Assembly: GCF_000518265.1 (NCBI RefSeq)
Contig: NZ_KI912411.1
Coordinates: forward strand, 248,001 to 312,000
Source of the DNA: Actinomadura oligospora ATCC 43269
GTDB lineage: Bacteria; Actinomycetota; Actinomycetes; Streptosporangiales; Streptosporangiaceae
Length of the DNA: 64,000 bases
Direction of reading: 5' to 3'
Of this stretch, positions 37,460-47,188 are shown one piece after another. Numbering within the stretch: the first letter of the stretch is position 1; each line of letters opens with the position of its first letter. The notes beneath the pieces are model-generated. The model did no database searches and was not told the DNA's origin. It saw nothing but the letters and a program-made list of their open reading frames with translations. The position numbers and the translations under genes were made by a program.

Positions 37460-40400
37460 ATGCCGAAACTTCCCGACCTGCCGAAGTTGAAGATCGCGGG
37501 CCCCTTCTGGACGGCCGAGGCCGAGGTGATCCGGCTGGCCGATCCGGCCACCAACCTCGCCTTCCGCACCCTGTACGTGGACACCACGCCACGCCAGGCG
37601 GTCGGCGACAACACCGTGCTGCTGCCGGGCTCCCTGCTGGCGCTGGTCTACGTCACCAGCGTCACGATCAGCCCGACCAACGCCGCCACGCCGCAGTACA
37701 CGTGGACGCGCAGCGGCACCAAACCCGACGGCCACCTGTCACCCCAGGCGATCCGCACCGCGATCAACGCCGGCACCGCCAGTCTGCTGCTCCTGCAGGC
37801 CCCGGCCGACGGCTGGCCCAAGAACATCGTCGGCAACCTGCCGGTCTTCACCTGCCTCGGCGGCGAGATCATCCTCGACGCGATGACGGCCCAGGCCAAC
37901 GCCGCCCAGCGGCTGTACACCGCGCTGGGCCTCGGGACGGCGCCGATCGGGCAGCGCACCGGCCCAGCCCACCTGCTCGGCTCCCTGGCCGTCCACTCCG
38001 GCGGCCTCTCGGCCTTCGGCCAGGTCCGACTGCTCTGGGACGGCGCGCCGGTCACCGCCGTGTTCCAGCTCGCCCGGGTCGTCCCCGACCCCGAGCCGAC
38101 GCCGGGGACCAAGGTGCGCGGCTTCCGGATGACGATCGAGACCGAGCGGCTGACCGACGGCGAGCGGGCGGCACTCATCGCCTCCTGGCGACGCCTCAAC
38201 CGCTACCTCAACCCGAACAACCCGCTGAACGGCACGGTCCAGCCGGTGCCCGCGCCGCAGTGGGCCACCCTGGAGCTCGCCGACCCGCTCGCCGTCCCGC
38301 GCCTGTTCTGGGAGATCACGCCCTGGCAGGAGCAGCCCGGCACGCGCCCGATCAGCTTCGCGGGCGAGGAGTTCAGCCTGCTCCTGAGCGACCGGCAGCC
38401 CTACGACCCCGCCGTCCAGCCCGACACGCTCGCCCGGATCACGCCGTCCAGCGCCCGGGTGAGCACCGACGGCACGAAACTGCGGGTGCAGCTGACGGCC
38501 GGGGACCCGCCCACCGGCTCCCCCGGCACGCTCGGCTACCAGGCCGCCCGCGACGCGTCCGGCTGGAACGAGCACGTCACCCTCGCCGCCACCACACTCG
38601 CCTTCGACCCGAACGAGGCCGCCCGCCGCCTGCGCGCCACGTTGCAGGCGCCCGAGCCGTCCTGGACCCGGCCCGCGACAGGAACCGCCCGGCCCGTCAC
38701 CCCACCGGTGCTGTGGGGGTTCACGCCGTTGGACGACGGCTGGGCCCAGCTCCCGCTGCCCAACCTGTCCGAGCAGGTCTACCTCGACGCGGGCGTGGCC
38801 CAGGCGACGCCCGTCCCGGCGCCCGACAACCTGCTGCGCGGCGCCGTCAGCTACGGCAACGACGATCCGTCCGGGCTCGGGCAGGCGCCCGGCGAGCAGC
38901 CCTGGAGCCTCACCCTCGCCGCGGCCCGGCACATGACCGGCGTCTGGGTGCTCGGCCCGGTCGGCGCGGAGTACCGGCTCCAGTCGGCCGACCTGACACT
39001 GGACGCGCCCGAGGTGACGCTCAACGGCCTGTTCTGGTTGAGCACCGAAGCGCCGACCGCGGCCGACGCCCTGCCCGACCTCGACGACTGGATCGGCGGC
39101 CTGGCGACCGTCCCCCTGCACACCGTCACCGGACGCGAGCTGTTCGCGCCCCTCGTGCGGCTCGCCTTCGACGCGATCGGCTTCGCGTGGCGGAGCACGC
39201 CCGCCCCTTCGGCCGGGCTCGGCGTCTGGGCCTTCCAGTACGGCGTCGATCCGGTGCTGCTCCGCGCCCTGGTGAGCGCAGGCGTGCTGGCGCCGGACAC
39301 CCTTGGTGCGGCCCTGCCGCTGGTCTGGCGTCGTCACCCGACGCTGCCGATGGTGCAGGCCCTCGCGCTCACGCAGAGCGTCAGCCCGCCCAACGTGCCG
39401 ATCGCGGGCCGTCAGCTCGTCCCGTTCGAGCTGCCGGTGACCCGCCAGGACGGCCTGGACCTGCCGAACGGCTGGCGCTTCGTGGCGGACGGCGCCACGG
39501 GCTGGCCGCGCTACGGGGGCGGCCTCTCGCCCGCCCGCGAATGGATCGGCACGGACGCGGACAAACTGTACGACCTGCCCTTGGTGGCGCTCTCGCTGCC
39601 CGGCCTGGTGCTCGACCCGCGCGCCGACGGCGACCCGCCGCAGAGTGATCCGGCGCTCGGCCTGGCCGTCCAGTACCGCCACGACCTGCCCTACACCGAC
39701 GAGGTCCAGGCGCTGGCCCAGCTTCCCCGGATCCCCAAGGACCCGCGTGAGAGCTCGCCGCTGCCCGACACGGCGCGGCCCGAACCGCCGCGTCCGCTCA
39801 CGCGCTCCGACTACGCCGCCCACTGGCGGCGGCTCACCGAGCGCGCCGGCCTCGCCGCCGCCGACGGCGTGGCCGCCTTCGCCCGGCAGGACGGCCAGAC
39901 CGTGCTGCGCTTCCTGGCCTCGATCCGCGCCTGGCCCGTCCGCGCCACGCTCGCCCTGGACGGCTATCCCGGCGAGCTCCGCCTGGACAACGCCGACCCC
40001 GCCCACAGCGCCCCCCTGACGCTGACGCGTGAGGCGGCCCTGCTCGGCATCGACGGCGACTTCACCGACGAGGGAAGCGGCCTGCGCCGCCTGCCCGCGG
40101 GCACGCCGCCGGACGCGGCCCAGTACCGGCTGACGGCCGGAAGCATGGCCGCCCGCCGCGCGGGCGACACCGGTTTCGCCGACCAGCGCGGCCTGGTGCG
40201 CGGCGCGAGCGCGACGGCGACCAACCTGATCCGCACGCCGCTGAGCCATCCCACGGCGGGCGACGTGCAGCTGACCACCACCCGTGTGCCGCTCACCCTC
40301 GGCCACGCCGCAGCGGCCTGGCAGCTGTGGTTCCGCGACCTGCCCGCCCAGGGGTCCGCCTTCACCAAGGCGTCCGCCCGCTCACCCAAGGCCGTCGAGC

Positions 40401-43400
40401 TGGACCTCGACGCCAACGACCCCGAGGCGCGCAGCAGCGACTACGAGCACCGCACCGGGTACGAGTGGCGGCTGCGCCCGCTCGACGACGATCCGGACGC
40501 GCCCCCGCCCGGCCTCGACCTGTTCGGCCTGCGCTTCTTCCCCCTGGTGCTCGACCGCGTGCTGTTCGCCGGTGACGGCGTCGCCACGGTCGAGGTGATC
40601 GGGCGGTTGCAGCTTCCGGTGGCCGGCTCCGACGGCGAGCAGACCGATCTGAGCAACTGTGTGCGGCTGACCTTCTCCGGCGGCGGCACCGCGCTGACCC
40701 TCAGCGCCATCGCCATCGAGGGAACCGTCCTGGAGTGGCCGCTGGCCGTCTCCGCAGGCGAGGCCGGTGACGCGCCGCGCCTGCGGGTCGGCGCCATCGC
40801 CCTGGCCTCCGGTGGCACGGGCCTGACCGTCGACCAGGTCCGGCTGTACTTCCACCTGTTCCAGGTGGAGTGGGCGGTCGGGCTGCCGCCGATCGCCTTC
40901 CCCAATCCCGTAACGCCGCCGTTCACCCTGCCCGGCGCGTCCGGCCAGGATCCGATCGTGCCGCAGAAGGTCGCCCTCGGCCTCGACATGACCGGCGGGA
41001 AGCACACCCTGAAGCTCACTCTCGCCGTGCGGGTCGGCAGGCCGCCGACGGGTCTGCAGGCCCTCTACCGGTTCGACGAGGGCAGCGGCGCCATCGTCCA
41101 CGACTCGTCCGGCGTCGGTGATCCGTTGCACCTGACCGCGGCCTCGACCCTGGGCATGAGCTGGAGCGCCGGCGGCCTGACCCTCACCAAGCCGACGCTC
41201 CTCCGCTCGGGCGCTCCCGCCGCGAAGCTGACCGCCGCGGTGAAGGCGAGCGGCGAGATCAGCGTCGAGGCGTGGGTGAAGCCCGTCACCGGCCTGCTGA
41301 CGAACGGGCAGTTCGACATCCTCACCGTCTCGTCCGACGACGCGCACCGGAACGTGACCCTCCAGCAGCGCAAGGGGCTGCTCGACTCCTCCAGCGTGGA
41401 CGCGTGGCTGCACACCGATGCCACCGACGACACCGGCAGCCCCGACCTGGCCACACCGGCGGGTTCGCTCGGTTCGCTCGGCGGCGCCCTGACCCACCTG
41501 GCCTTCACCCGCTCCGCCGACGGCAAGACCCGGATCTACATCAACGGGCAGCTCAAGGCCGAGCACACCGTGGGCGGAAGCCTGGGCGCCTGGAACGACC
41601 GGTTCGAACTGGCCCTCGGCGACGAGTTCACGGGCGGCCACGCCTGGCTCGGCAGCTACCGCATGGTCGCCCTCTACAGCCGTGCCCTCGCCGCCGAGGA
41701 GGTGGCCGCGCGCTTCGCCTCGGGTCCGGCGACGGCGCCCGCCACGCCCCGGGGGCAGGCCCTCGCCGCCGCGCTGACCTTCGACCTGATGGCGACGGGG
41801 ACGGAGCGTTTCACGCTCGACTCCGCGAGCCTCTTCGACGACCTCACCCTCGCCGTCACCCTGCCCGACGGCTCGCCCGCGGCCCTGGCCGGGGACACCA
41901 CGCTGCAGTTCGGCTGGAACGGCTACAGCGCCCCGCAGCCGGACGGCCTCCAGTTCCTGCCGGGCATGCGCCTCGCCGACGCCCACACGCCCGGCCTGGG
42001 CGAACGCGCCGCCCCCGGCTTCGCCACGGTCACCTTCCGCGCCACCGCCCGGCCGGACGACCTGCCGAAGCTGCCCCTGACCGGCGCCTTCGTGGAGGCC
42101 CTGCTCGTCGCCCACTGGGGACGCTCGCTGCACGACCCCGTCCCGAACCGGACCGCCGACGCGGCGCAGCTGTACGGCTCCTCGGCCGGCGACCTCGTGG
42201 TCGGATACACCTCACGCCTGGACGGCGCGGACTGGCAGGAGCGCTTTCTGCTCAACGGGATGCTGACCGCGACCGACCTGGTCTCCTGGCCGCAGCAGCT
42301 CGCCTACGACGCGGCCAACGCGCGCATCACCCTGCCCGCGGCCCGCGCCGCCGGAGCCCCGCCGCTGACCCACCTGCGCCACACGATCAGAGTCCTGCTG
42401 AACCAGCACGAACTGCCCGCCTCCACCCTGACCGGCGCCGACGGCCCGCTGCTGTTCACCTTCGCCCAGGGACGGAGCTGGCAGACCCTGGCCCTGGTCG
42501 AACACCAGCTCGTCGAGGTGACCCCGGCGGCCGACGGGAGCGGCGGAACCCTCGGCCGCGAGACCCGCTGGACGGCCGTCCAGGAGGTGCGCCTGCTCAC
42601 GCCCCAGCGCGCCGCGCAGTTCCTGCGCGCCATGGCCGCCCTGGAGACCACCGACCCCGTCACGGGCATCAGCCCGCTCGGCAGCGTGAGCGGCGGCTAC
42701 CTGGGCGCGGGCCTGTCGACGCTGCTGGGCGGCTCGGGCGCGGCGCTCGACTCGCTGCCCCGGGACACGCTGCTCATCGAGGCGAGCGGACACCATCTGA
42801 TCGGGCTCACGCCCGCCCCGGAGAGCACGGCCACCACCCTGCAGTTCCTCCCGACCGGCAGCCAGGGCGCCCTGCTCAGCAGTCCGGCGGACTACGCGCC
42901 CAGCGACCCCGCCGACCCGCGCTGGCTGTTGCTGACCATGCCGTTCCTCGGCCGCCTGCAGGACACCTCCCGGGACCTGGCCCAGCCACCCGCCGGGCAG
43001 CAGTCCAGCCCGCTGCAGGTCGACCCTCTGCTGCTCATCGCCCGCCTGCGCGCTACGGCTCCCACCACGGCCCTGCCTGCTTTGGCGCTCGCCTTCTGCG
43101 GCTGGGCCGACAGCACCCCGCTGCCCGTCACCTTCGCCAGCCTGGACACCGCGGTCGGCCGGAGCTTCGCGCGGCTCGACCCGCTCGCGTTGGAGGAGAG
43201 CTGGTTCCGCGCGCAGAATCCGTCCGCCGAGCCGCAGGGCGACCTGCTGCAGAGCGTCCTCGCGGCCCTTCCCGAGACCCCGGCGCGGCTCAGCCGCCCG
43301 GTCGCCCTGCGCCAGGCGTTCGACCCGCGCCGTCCCTTCTACCCGCCCCGCCCGGACGGGCTGCCTGCGCTGGCCGAACCCTCGCCGTACGCCGACCCCG

Positions 43401-46117
43401 TCTGGCGTGAGGACACGCTGCTCCTGACCCAGTCCGTGAGCACCATGGCGCCCACCAACACCCCGCCCTACGGCTGGACCCTGGCCGCCGCGCTCATCGC
43501 GAGCAGCGGGCTGCTCGGCCCGCCTCCCACGGGCGGCCAAGGCCCTCGCCGATACCCTGCGGCCACCCTCATCCCCGCGCCGCTCTCGCTCGACGGGACC
43601 GACAACCCACGTCCGCTGAACCTCGTGGTCAGCCCGTACCTGGGACTCCAGTGGCGTCCGGCCCCGCCCCTGCCGGCGAGCGGCCCGTCGCCGCTGCAAA
43701 CCCGGCTGCTGCTGGCCGAGCTGCTCTGCCTCGCGCCCGGCACCGCACGGCTGCAACCCGTCGCGAGCCGCATGTGGAGCGTCCAGCCCGACAACCCCGA
43801 CCTTGCCGACGAGAGCCACCTGCGCGCCCAGGCCCAGGGCTGGGCCGCGCAGTCCCAGCGCCTCCTGGCGCCCGAATCGCCGATCGCGGTCCTGCGCTAC
43901 CGGATCATCAGCGACAACACACGCCCGGACAACCTGGGCGAGGCCGCCCTGACCACCAGCTACGCCTTCGCCCTGGTCCGGGTGACGACCACCTCGCCGC
44001 TCGCCAGGCGGCTGTTCCGCATCCGTCCGGCCCTCGCCGGCCTGCGTTACCGCGAGGGCCAGTGCAACGTCGCGGCGCTCCCCGCGAGCCCCCGCGACTT
44101 CGAACTCGCGCCGCCGCAGACGGTCGGGGTCCAACCGCTGTACCTCACCCAGCGCCCGGTGCGCGGTGACCTGCCCGCGTGGCCCTGGGGTCTCAGCGCG
44201 CTGCGCGTCAGCGTGCACTACACCAAGGGTGAGCAGGGCGTCATCGGCGTGGCCACCCCTGGAACGGCGGGCCAGACGCTCTGGTGGCAGACCGTCCAGC
44301 AGAGGGTGCAGTTCCGGTCGGCGCTCCACACGGACCGGCCGACCGGCGGCCTGCCGCGCCGGTTCCGCGCGCCCGCCGTCAGCAGTCTGCTCCCCGCGCC
44401 GCCCGACCCGCCGCTGCCCGCGCTGACCGGGCCGCTGTTCGACCAGCCTCCCCTCCCCCAGCCGGGCAACCCGCCGGGGACTCCCGGGGGACCGGCCCTG
44501 AACCGCTGGCAGCCCGTCCTGCCCGGTAGTTTGCGCTATCTGGTGAGCGGCGCGCGTCCCGGCGTGTTCGTGACGCTGCGCAACCAGCTGCTGCGTCAGA
44601 GCGGCGTCGCCCTGACCGGCGGGCACCCCCGCCCGCGCGGCCTGGCCATGCTCTCCGGCGGGCTGCCGGTGCAGCACCGTGTCCCGCGTCCGGTGCCGCT
44701 GCCCGCCAACGCCGACGGACGGCAGGGAGTCGCGCTGCGCACCTGGGCCAGCCACTTCGACCCCGACAGGCAGGCTCTGGTCACCCCGTCCCCCGCCGAC
44801 GAGGCCTTCCGCGCCGCCTTCGAGGACCCGCCGAACAATCCGACCTACCGGCAGACGGCCCAGCGCCTGCGGATGCAGCTGGCCGCGATCGAGCGCCACA
44901 CGCTGGACGTGGCCTGGGACGGGATCCTCACCTTCGTCTACCGGATCGACGGCAGCATCCCGCTGGCCGGCGGGCAGAAGCCGCAAACGCCGGAGTCCGG
45001 GATCCTCGACTGGCTCCTCGCCCTGGACCTCGTGGCCGCCGGACAGGTCACGCCACTCGAGGACATCACCACCCCGACGCTGGCGCTGACCCCGGCCCTG
45101 CGTGCCCAGCTCGGCGCGGCCGGCGTGTCCCTGCCGGGGCCGGACGTCGACACCGTCGACACGGCGAAACTCGCGATCCGCCAGTTCGGGCTCGCAGGCG
45201 ACCCGGCCACCCGCGCCGCCCGGGCCCGCCAGCTGATCGCCACCCTGCCGCCCGGCGCGGCGATCCTCGCGCGCGCCAAGGCGCAGTTCGCCCCCCACCA
45301 GCCCGGCGCGGAGCCGTACCACGACGGCTACGGCCACGAGCTGCGCTTCCCGCTCCGCGTGGCCGACCCGAACGCGCCCTACCTGCCCCTCGTCCCGCGC
45401 CACGTCCACTTCGAGGACCCCGAATACAACCGGCGGCTCGCCTCACCGTCCGCCCACGCCGGTGTCTCGGTGCAGTTCCCCCAGCAACCGGGCGGCACCA
45501 CGAGCCCGCAGCGCGCCATCACGCTCTCCGCCGAGCGGCGGGAGTGCAACCCCGACGGCACGCTGGCCCTGCGCGTCGACTGGGACGAACCGCCCCCGGG
45601 CACCCCGCAGGTCACGCTGACGCTCCAGAAGATCGACCTGGACCAGACCCCACGCGACCTGGTCGACCCCGACGCCGCGAGCGGCCCGCGAACCGTCGTC
45701 CCGGGGAGGCTCTACGAGCTCTCGCTGGCCGCGATCCAGAAGGCGAACGGCCCGTTCACCCCCGGTGAGCGCCTGCGGCTCGTCGTGCACGTCGACTCGG
45801 GCCCGGTGAAACCGGCCGTGGTGCAGCTCGACATCGCCACCGTCGAGGCTCCGGTGATCCCGGCGACCGACGCGGCGTACGCCCTCCTGCGCAGGCAGAC
45901 GGTCGGCGACCGTACCCACGTCGAGTGCGTCCGCTTCGCCTGGGCCCCGGAAGCCCAGCGTGTCGAGCTCGTGAACCCGGCCGACCTCCGCACCGAGGTG
46001 GTCCGCCGCCGCGCGGTCTTCCATTTCACCGACTCGACCCGCCCCGGCCGAGCCGACCTCCACACCATCCAGAAACTCGCCCAGACCGGCTCGACCCACA
46101 TCCCCCTGGTCACCTGA
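37460..46117 (+). CDS. Giant LamG-containing protein of 2885 residues, function unknown
   Basis: A single frame from ATG at 37460, preceded by a strong AGGAGGAG site 50 bp after the first giant gene. No signal peptide: the chain opens MPKLPDLPKLKIAGPFWTAE. At about residues 1195-1425 a concanavalin-A/LamG jelly-roll domain is clear: GLQALYRFDEGSGAIVHDSS, ISVEAWVKPVTGLLTNGQFD, RSADGKTRIYINGQLKAEHT and HAWLGSYRMVALYSRALAAE. The rest has no domain I recognise. It is proline-rich and beta-strand-rich, with repeated PLPL/DPxxPxxP turns and large loops. The last 300 residues include RHVHFEDPEYNRRLASPSAH and a strand-rich end. The pair of giants probably acts with the PLD protein; LamG suggests carbohydrate or protein binding. 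Confidence 0.85.
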   Translation: MPKLPDLPKLKIAGPFWTAEAEVIRLADPATNLAFRTLYVDTTPRQAVGDNTVLLPGSLLALVYVTSVTISPTNAATPQYTWTRSGTKPDGHLSPQAIRTAINAGTASLLLLQAPADGWPKNIVGNLPVFTCLGGEIILDAMTAQANAAQRLYTALGLGTAPIGQRTGPAHLLGSLAVHSGGLSAFGQVRLLWDGAPVTAVFQLARVVPDPEPTPGTKVRGFRMTIETERLTDGERAALIASWRRLNRYLNPNNPLNGTVQPVPAPQWATLELADPLAVPRLFWEITPWQEQPGTRPISFAGEEFSLLLSDRQPYDPAVQPDTLARITPSSARVSTDGTKLRVQLTAGDPPTGSPGTLGYQAARDASGWNEHVTLAATTLAFDPNEAARRLRATLQAPEPSWTRPATGTARPVTPPVLWGFTPLDDGWAQLPLPNLSEQVYLDAGVAQATPVPAPDNLLRGAVSYGNDDPSGLGQAPGEQPWSLTLAAARHMTGVWVLGPVGAEYRLQSADLTLDAPEVTLNGLFWLSTEAPTAADALPDLDDWIGGLATVPLHTVTGRELFAPLVRLAFDAIGFAWRSTPAPSAGLGVWAFQYGVDPVLLRALVSAGVLAPDTLGAALPLVWRRHPTLPMVQALALTQSVSPPNVPIAGRQLVPFELPVTRQDGLDLPNGWRFVADGATGWPRYGGGLSPAREWIGTDADKLYDLPLVALSLPGLVLDPRADGDPPQSDPALGLAVQYRHDLPYTDEVQALAQLPRIPKDPRESSPLPDTARPEPPRPLTRSDYAAHWRRLTERAGLAAADGVAAFARQDGQTVLRFLASIRAWPVRATLALDGYPGELRLDNADPAHSAPLTLTREAALLGIDGDFTDEGSGLRRLPAGTPPDAAQYRLTAGSMAARRAGDTGFADQRGLVRGASATATNLIRTPLSHPTAGDVQLTTTRVPLTLGHAAAAWQLWFRDLPAQGSAFTKASARSPKAVELDLDANDPEARSSDYEHRTGYEWRLRPLDDDPDAPPPGLDLFGLRFFPLVLDRVLFAGDGVATVEVIGRLQLPVAGSDGEQTDLSNCVRLTFSGGGTALTLSAIAIEGTVLEWPLAVSAGEAGDAPRLRVGAIALASGGTGLTVDQVRLYFHLFQVEWAVGLPPIAFPNPVTPPFTLPGASGQDPIVPQKVALGLDMTGGKHTLKLTLAVRVGRPPTGLQALYRFDEGSGAIVHDSSGVGDPLHLTAASTLGMSWSAGGLTLTKPTLLRSGAPAAKLTAAVKASGEISVEAWVKPVTGLLTNGQFDILTVSSDDAHRNVTLQQRKGLLDSSSVDAWLHTDATDDTGSPDLATPAGSLGSLGGALTHLAFTRSADGKTRIYINGQLKAEHTVGGSLGAWNDRFELALGDEFTGGHAWLGSYRMVALYSRALAAEEVAARFASGPATAPATPRGQALAAALTFDLMATGTERFTLDSASLFDDLTLAVTLPDGSPAALAGDTTLQFGWNGYSAPQPDGLQFLPGMRLADAHTPGLGERAAPGFATVTFRATARPDDLPKLPLTGAFVEALLVAHWGRSLHDPVPNRTADAAQLYGSSAGDLVVGYTSRLDGADWQERFLLNGMLTATDLVSWPQQLAYDAANARITLPAARAAGAPPLTHLRHTIRVLLNQHELPASTLTGADGPLLFTFAQGRSWQTLALVEHQLVEVTPAADGSGGTLGRETRWTAVQEVRLLTPQRAAQFLRAMAALETTDPVTGISPLGSVSGGYLGAGLSTLLGGSGAALDSLPRDTLLIEASGHHLIGLTPAPESTATTLQFLPTGSQGALLSSPADYAPSDPADPRWLLLTMPFLGRLQDTSRDLAQPPAGQQSSPLQVDPLLLIARLRATAPTTALPALALAFCGWADSTPLPVTFASLDTAVGRSFARLDPLALEESWFRAQNPSAEPQGDLLQSVLAALPETPARLSRPVALRQAFDPRRPFYPPRPDGLPALAEPSPYADPVWREDTLLLTQSVSTMAPTNTPPYGWTLAAALIASSGLLGPPPTGGQGPRRYPAATLIPAPLSLDGTDNPRPLNLVVSPYLGLQWRPAPPLPASGPSPLQTRLLLAELLCLAPGTARLQPVASRMWSVQPDNPDLADESHLRAQAQGWAAQSQRLLAPESPIAVLRYRIISDNTRPDNLGEAALTTSYAFALVRVTTTSPLARRLFRIRPALAGLRYREGQCNVAALPASPRDFELAPPQTVGVQPLYLTQRPVRGDLPAWPWGLSALRVSVHYTKGEQGVIGVATPGTAGQTLWWQTVQQRVQFRSALHTDRPTGGLPRRFRAPAVSSLLPAPPDPPLPALTGPLFDQPPLPQPGNPPGTPGGPALNRWQPVLPGSLRYLVSGARPGVFVTLRNQLLRQSGVALTGGHPRPRGLAMLSGGLPVQHRVPRPVPLPANADGRQGVALRTWASHFDPDRQALVTPSPADEAFRAAFEDPPNNPTYRQTAQRLRMQLAAIERHTLDVAWDGILTFVYRIDGSIPLAGGQKPQTPESGILDWLLALDLVAAGQVTPLEDITTPTLALTPALRAQLGAAGVSLPGPDVDTVDTAKLAIRQFGLAGDPATRAARARQLIATLPPGAAILARAKAQFAPHQPGAEPYHDGYGHELRFPLRVADPNAPYLPLVPRHVHFEDPEYNRRLASPSAHAGVSVQFPQQPGGTTSPQRAITLSAERRECNPDGTLALRVDWDEPPPGTPQVTLTLQKIDLDQTPRDLVDPDAASGPRTVVPGRLYELSLAAIQKANGPFTPGERLRLVVHVDSGPVKPAVVQLDIATVEAPVIPATDAAYALLRRQTVGDRTHVECVRFAWAPEAQRVELVNPADLRTEVVRRRAVFHFTDSTRPGRADLHTIQKLAQTGSTHIPLVT

Positions 46118-46122
46118 GGAAA

Positions 46123-46159
46123 GACCGGGTGCCCTCGGCTCTGCCTTGGGCACCCGGTC
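46123..46159. terminator. Bidirectional hairpin terminator
   Basis: GACCGGGTGCCC (46123-46134) pairs perfectly with GGGCACCCGGTC (46148-46159) across a 13-base loop. It lies six bases after the stop of the second giant gene and just before the 3' end of the convergent lectin gene, so it would stop transcription from both sides. No T-run follows, as is usual in high-GC actinomycetes. Confidence 0.85.
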
Positions 46160-46198
46160 GTGCGTCAGGGGACGCGTGGGTGGATCAGATCAGTCGGG

Positions 46199-47002
46199 TC
46201 AGCGCTTGCCGTGGTAGCGGTCCCAGAGGGCCTGCATGTGGCCGGTGTAGACCACGACGTTCCCGTCGTTCTGGACGGCGAGCCAGGTGCCCTTGCGCCA
46301 GGTGTGGGTGGACCAGAGCGCCTTCTTGGCCTTGCTGTACACGACCAGGTTGCCGTCGGTCTGCATCACCGTGTACGCGCCCGGGTGCCCCGACGTGCGG
46401 GTGTGCCACTGGAGCTTGCCGTAGCGGTACAGCGCCAGGTCGCCGTTCGGCTCCTGACGGAGCTGGTAGGCGCGGTTCTGGGAGACGACCTTCTGGTACG
46501 GGTAGAGCGTCACGCCGTTCGACAGGGTCGAGATCCACTGGTAGCTCGACCAGAGCGCGGTGCGCCCCTTGTAGACGACCGCGTTCCCGTCGTTCTGCAG
46601 GGAGAGGTAGGCGCCCTTGTCGCCGTCGGTGTGGCTCCTCCAGTAGGTGCGGGTCCCCTTGGCGACGGCCAGGTCACCGTTGGTGCGCATGGTCGCGGCC
46701 GAGCCCTTGACCCAGGTGTGGGAGCTCCAGATGGACTTGGAGCCCCTGTAGACGACCAGGTTGCCGTCGGACTGCATGGCCAGCTTGTACCGGCCGTCGG
46801 GCGAACGCAGGTACTGCCCGGCCTTGAGGGTCTGGCCGGGCTTGAGCACCGAGCGCACGGCGCTGGCGTCGACCTTGGCGTCGGAGCTCGCGGCGCTCGC
46901 CTCGGCCTTGGTGCCGGAGTGCGAGGCGAAGACGGGCACCGCGGCCGCGACGGCGGCCGTCGCCAGCCCGGCCGCGGCGAGCGCGGTCAGCTTGATGTTC
47001 AT
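46199..47002 (-). CDS. Secreted bulb-type (B-lectin) mannose-binding lectin
   Basis: 267 residues with signal peptide MNIKLTALAAAGLATAAVAA (cleavage near VFA-SHS). Two consecutive B-lectin domains follow, at about 55-155 and 165-267. The mannose-binding signature QxDxNxVxY appears as MQSDGNLVVY, LQNDGNAVVY, MQTDGNLVVY and VQNDGNVVVY; one copy is altered (RQEPNGDLALY), so probably four functional sites remain. Tryptophan-bearing strands (KSIWSSHTW, ALWSTHTW) complete the prism fold. A binding role for mannose or fructose glycans outside the cell is inferred from the family. It is divergent from the AraC-type regulator. Confidence 0.93.
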   Translation of the reverse strand: MNIKLTALAAAGLATAAVAAAVPVFASHSGTKAEASAASSDAKVDASAVRSVLKPGQTLKAGQYLRSPDGRYKLAMQSDGNLVVYRGSKSIWSSHTWVKGSAATMRTNGDLAVAKGTRTYWRSHTDGDKGAYLSLQNDGNAVVYKGRTALWSSYQWISTLSNGVTLYPYQKVVSQNRAYQLRQEPNGDLALYRYGKLQWHTRTSGHPGAYTVMQTDGNLVVYSKAKKALWSTHTWRKGTWLAVQNDGNVVVYTGHMQALWDRYHGKR

Positions 47003-47114
47003 CTGTGAACCTGGATACCCCTTCTGTCACGTGCGCGTGGAGGCGCACTGATGGTCAAGGGGCGACCCTATGGCCAGCGGGTTCTGCGATGTGTGCGGGG
47101 CGTGCGGCTTCGCT

Positions 47115-47188
47115 GTGCACCGCGTGCACCGTTGCCGGGGGCGACCGGGCGCCGCTGTCGGTGCGGTCTTGTAGCGTGCACCGCGTGC
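47115..47188. promoter_or_regulatory. Repeated GTGCACCGCGTGC element between lectin and AraC genes
   Basis: GTGCACCGCGTGC occurs at 47115-47127, where it extends into a dyad GTGCAC-CGC-GTGCAC, and again at 47176-47188, overlapping the proposed GTG start of the AraC-family regulator. A repeated site in a 173-bp divergent promoter region is a candidate binding site for that regulator. This is inference; no binding data can be read from sequence. Confidence 0.45.

Noticed and set aside
27108..37592. Minus-strand open frame of about 3490 codons opposite the first giant gene
   Set aside because: Its translation is rich in Arg, Gly, Val, His and Gln with no domain pattern, as expected for the antisense of a high-GC gene; the plus-strand frame has ribosome-binding context, overlap with the PLD gene and protein-like text.
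42212..45409. Minus-strand open frame of about 1065 codons opposite the second giant gene
   Set aside because: Low-complexity Arg/Gly/Gln/Ala composition and no start context; a shadow of the plus-strand gene.
25771..46117. PLD gene as part of a DISARM-like or other known anti-phage system
   Set aside because: No helicase, methylase, DUF1998 or other partner of those systems is present; the neighbours are two giant beta-rich proteins.
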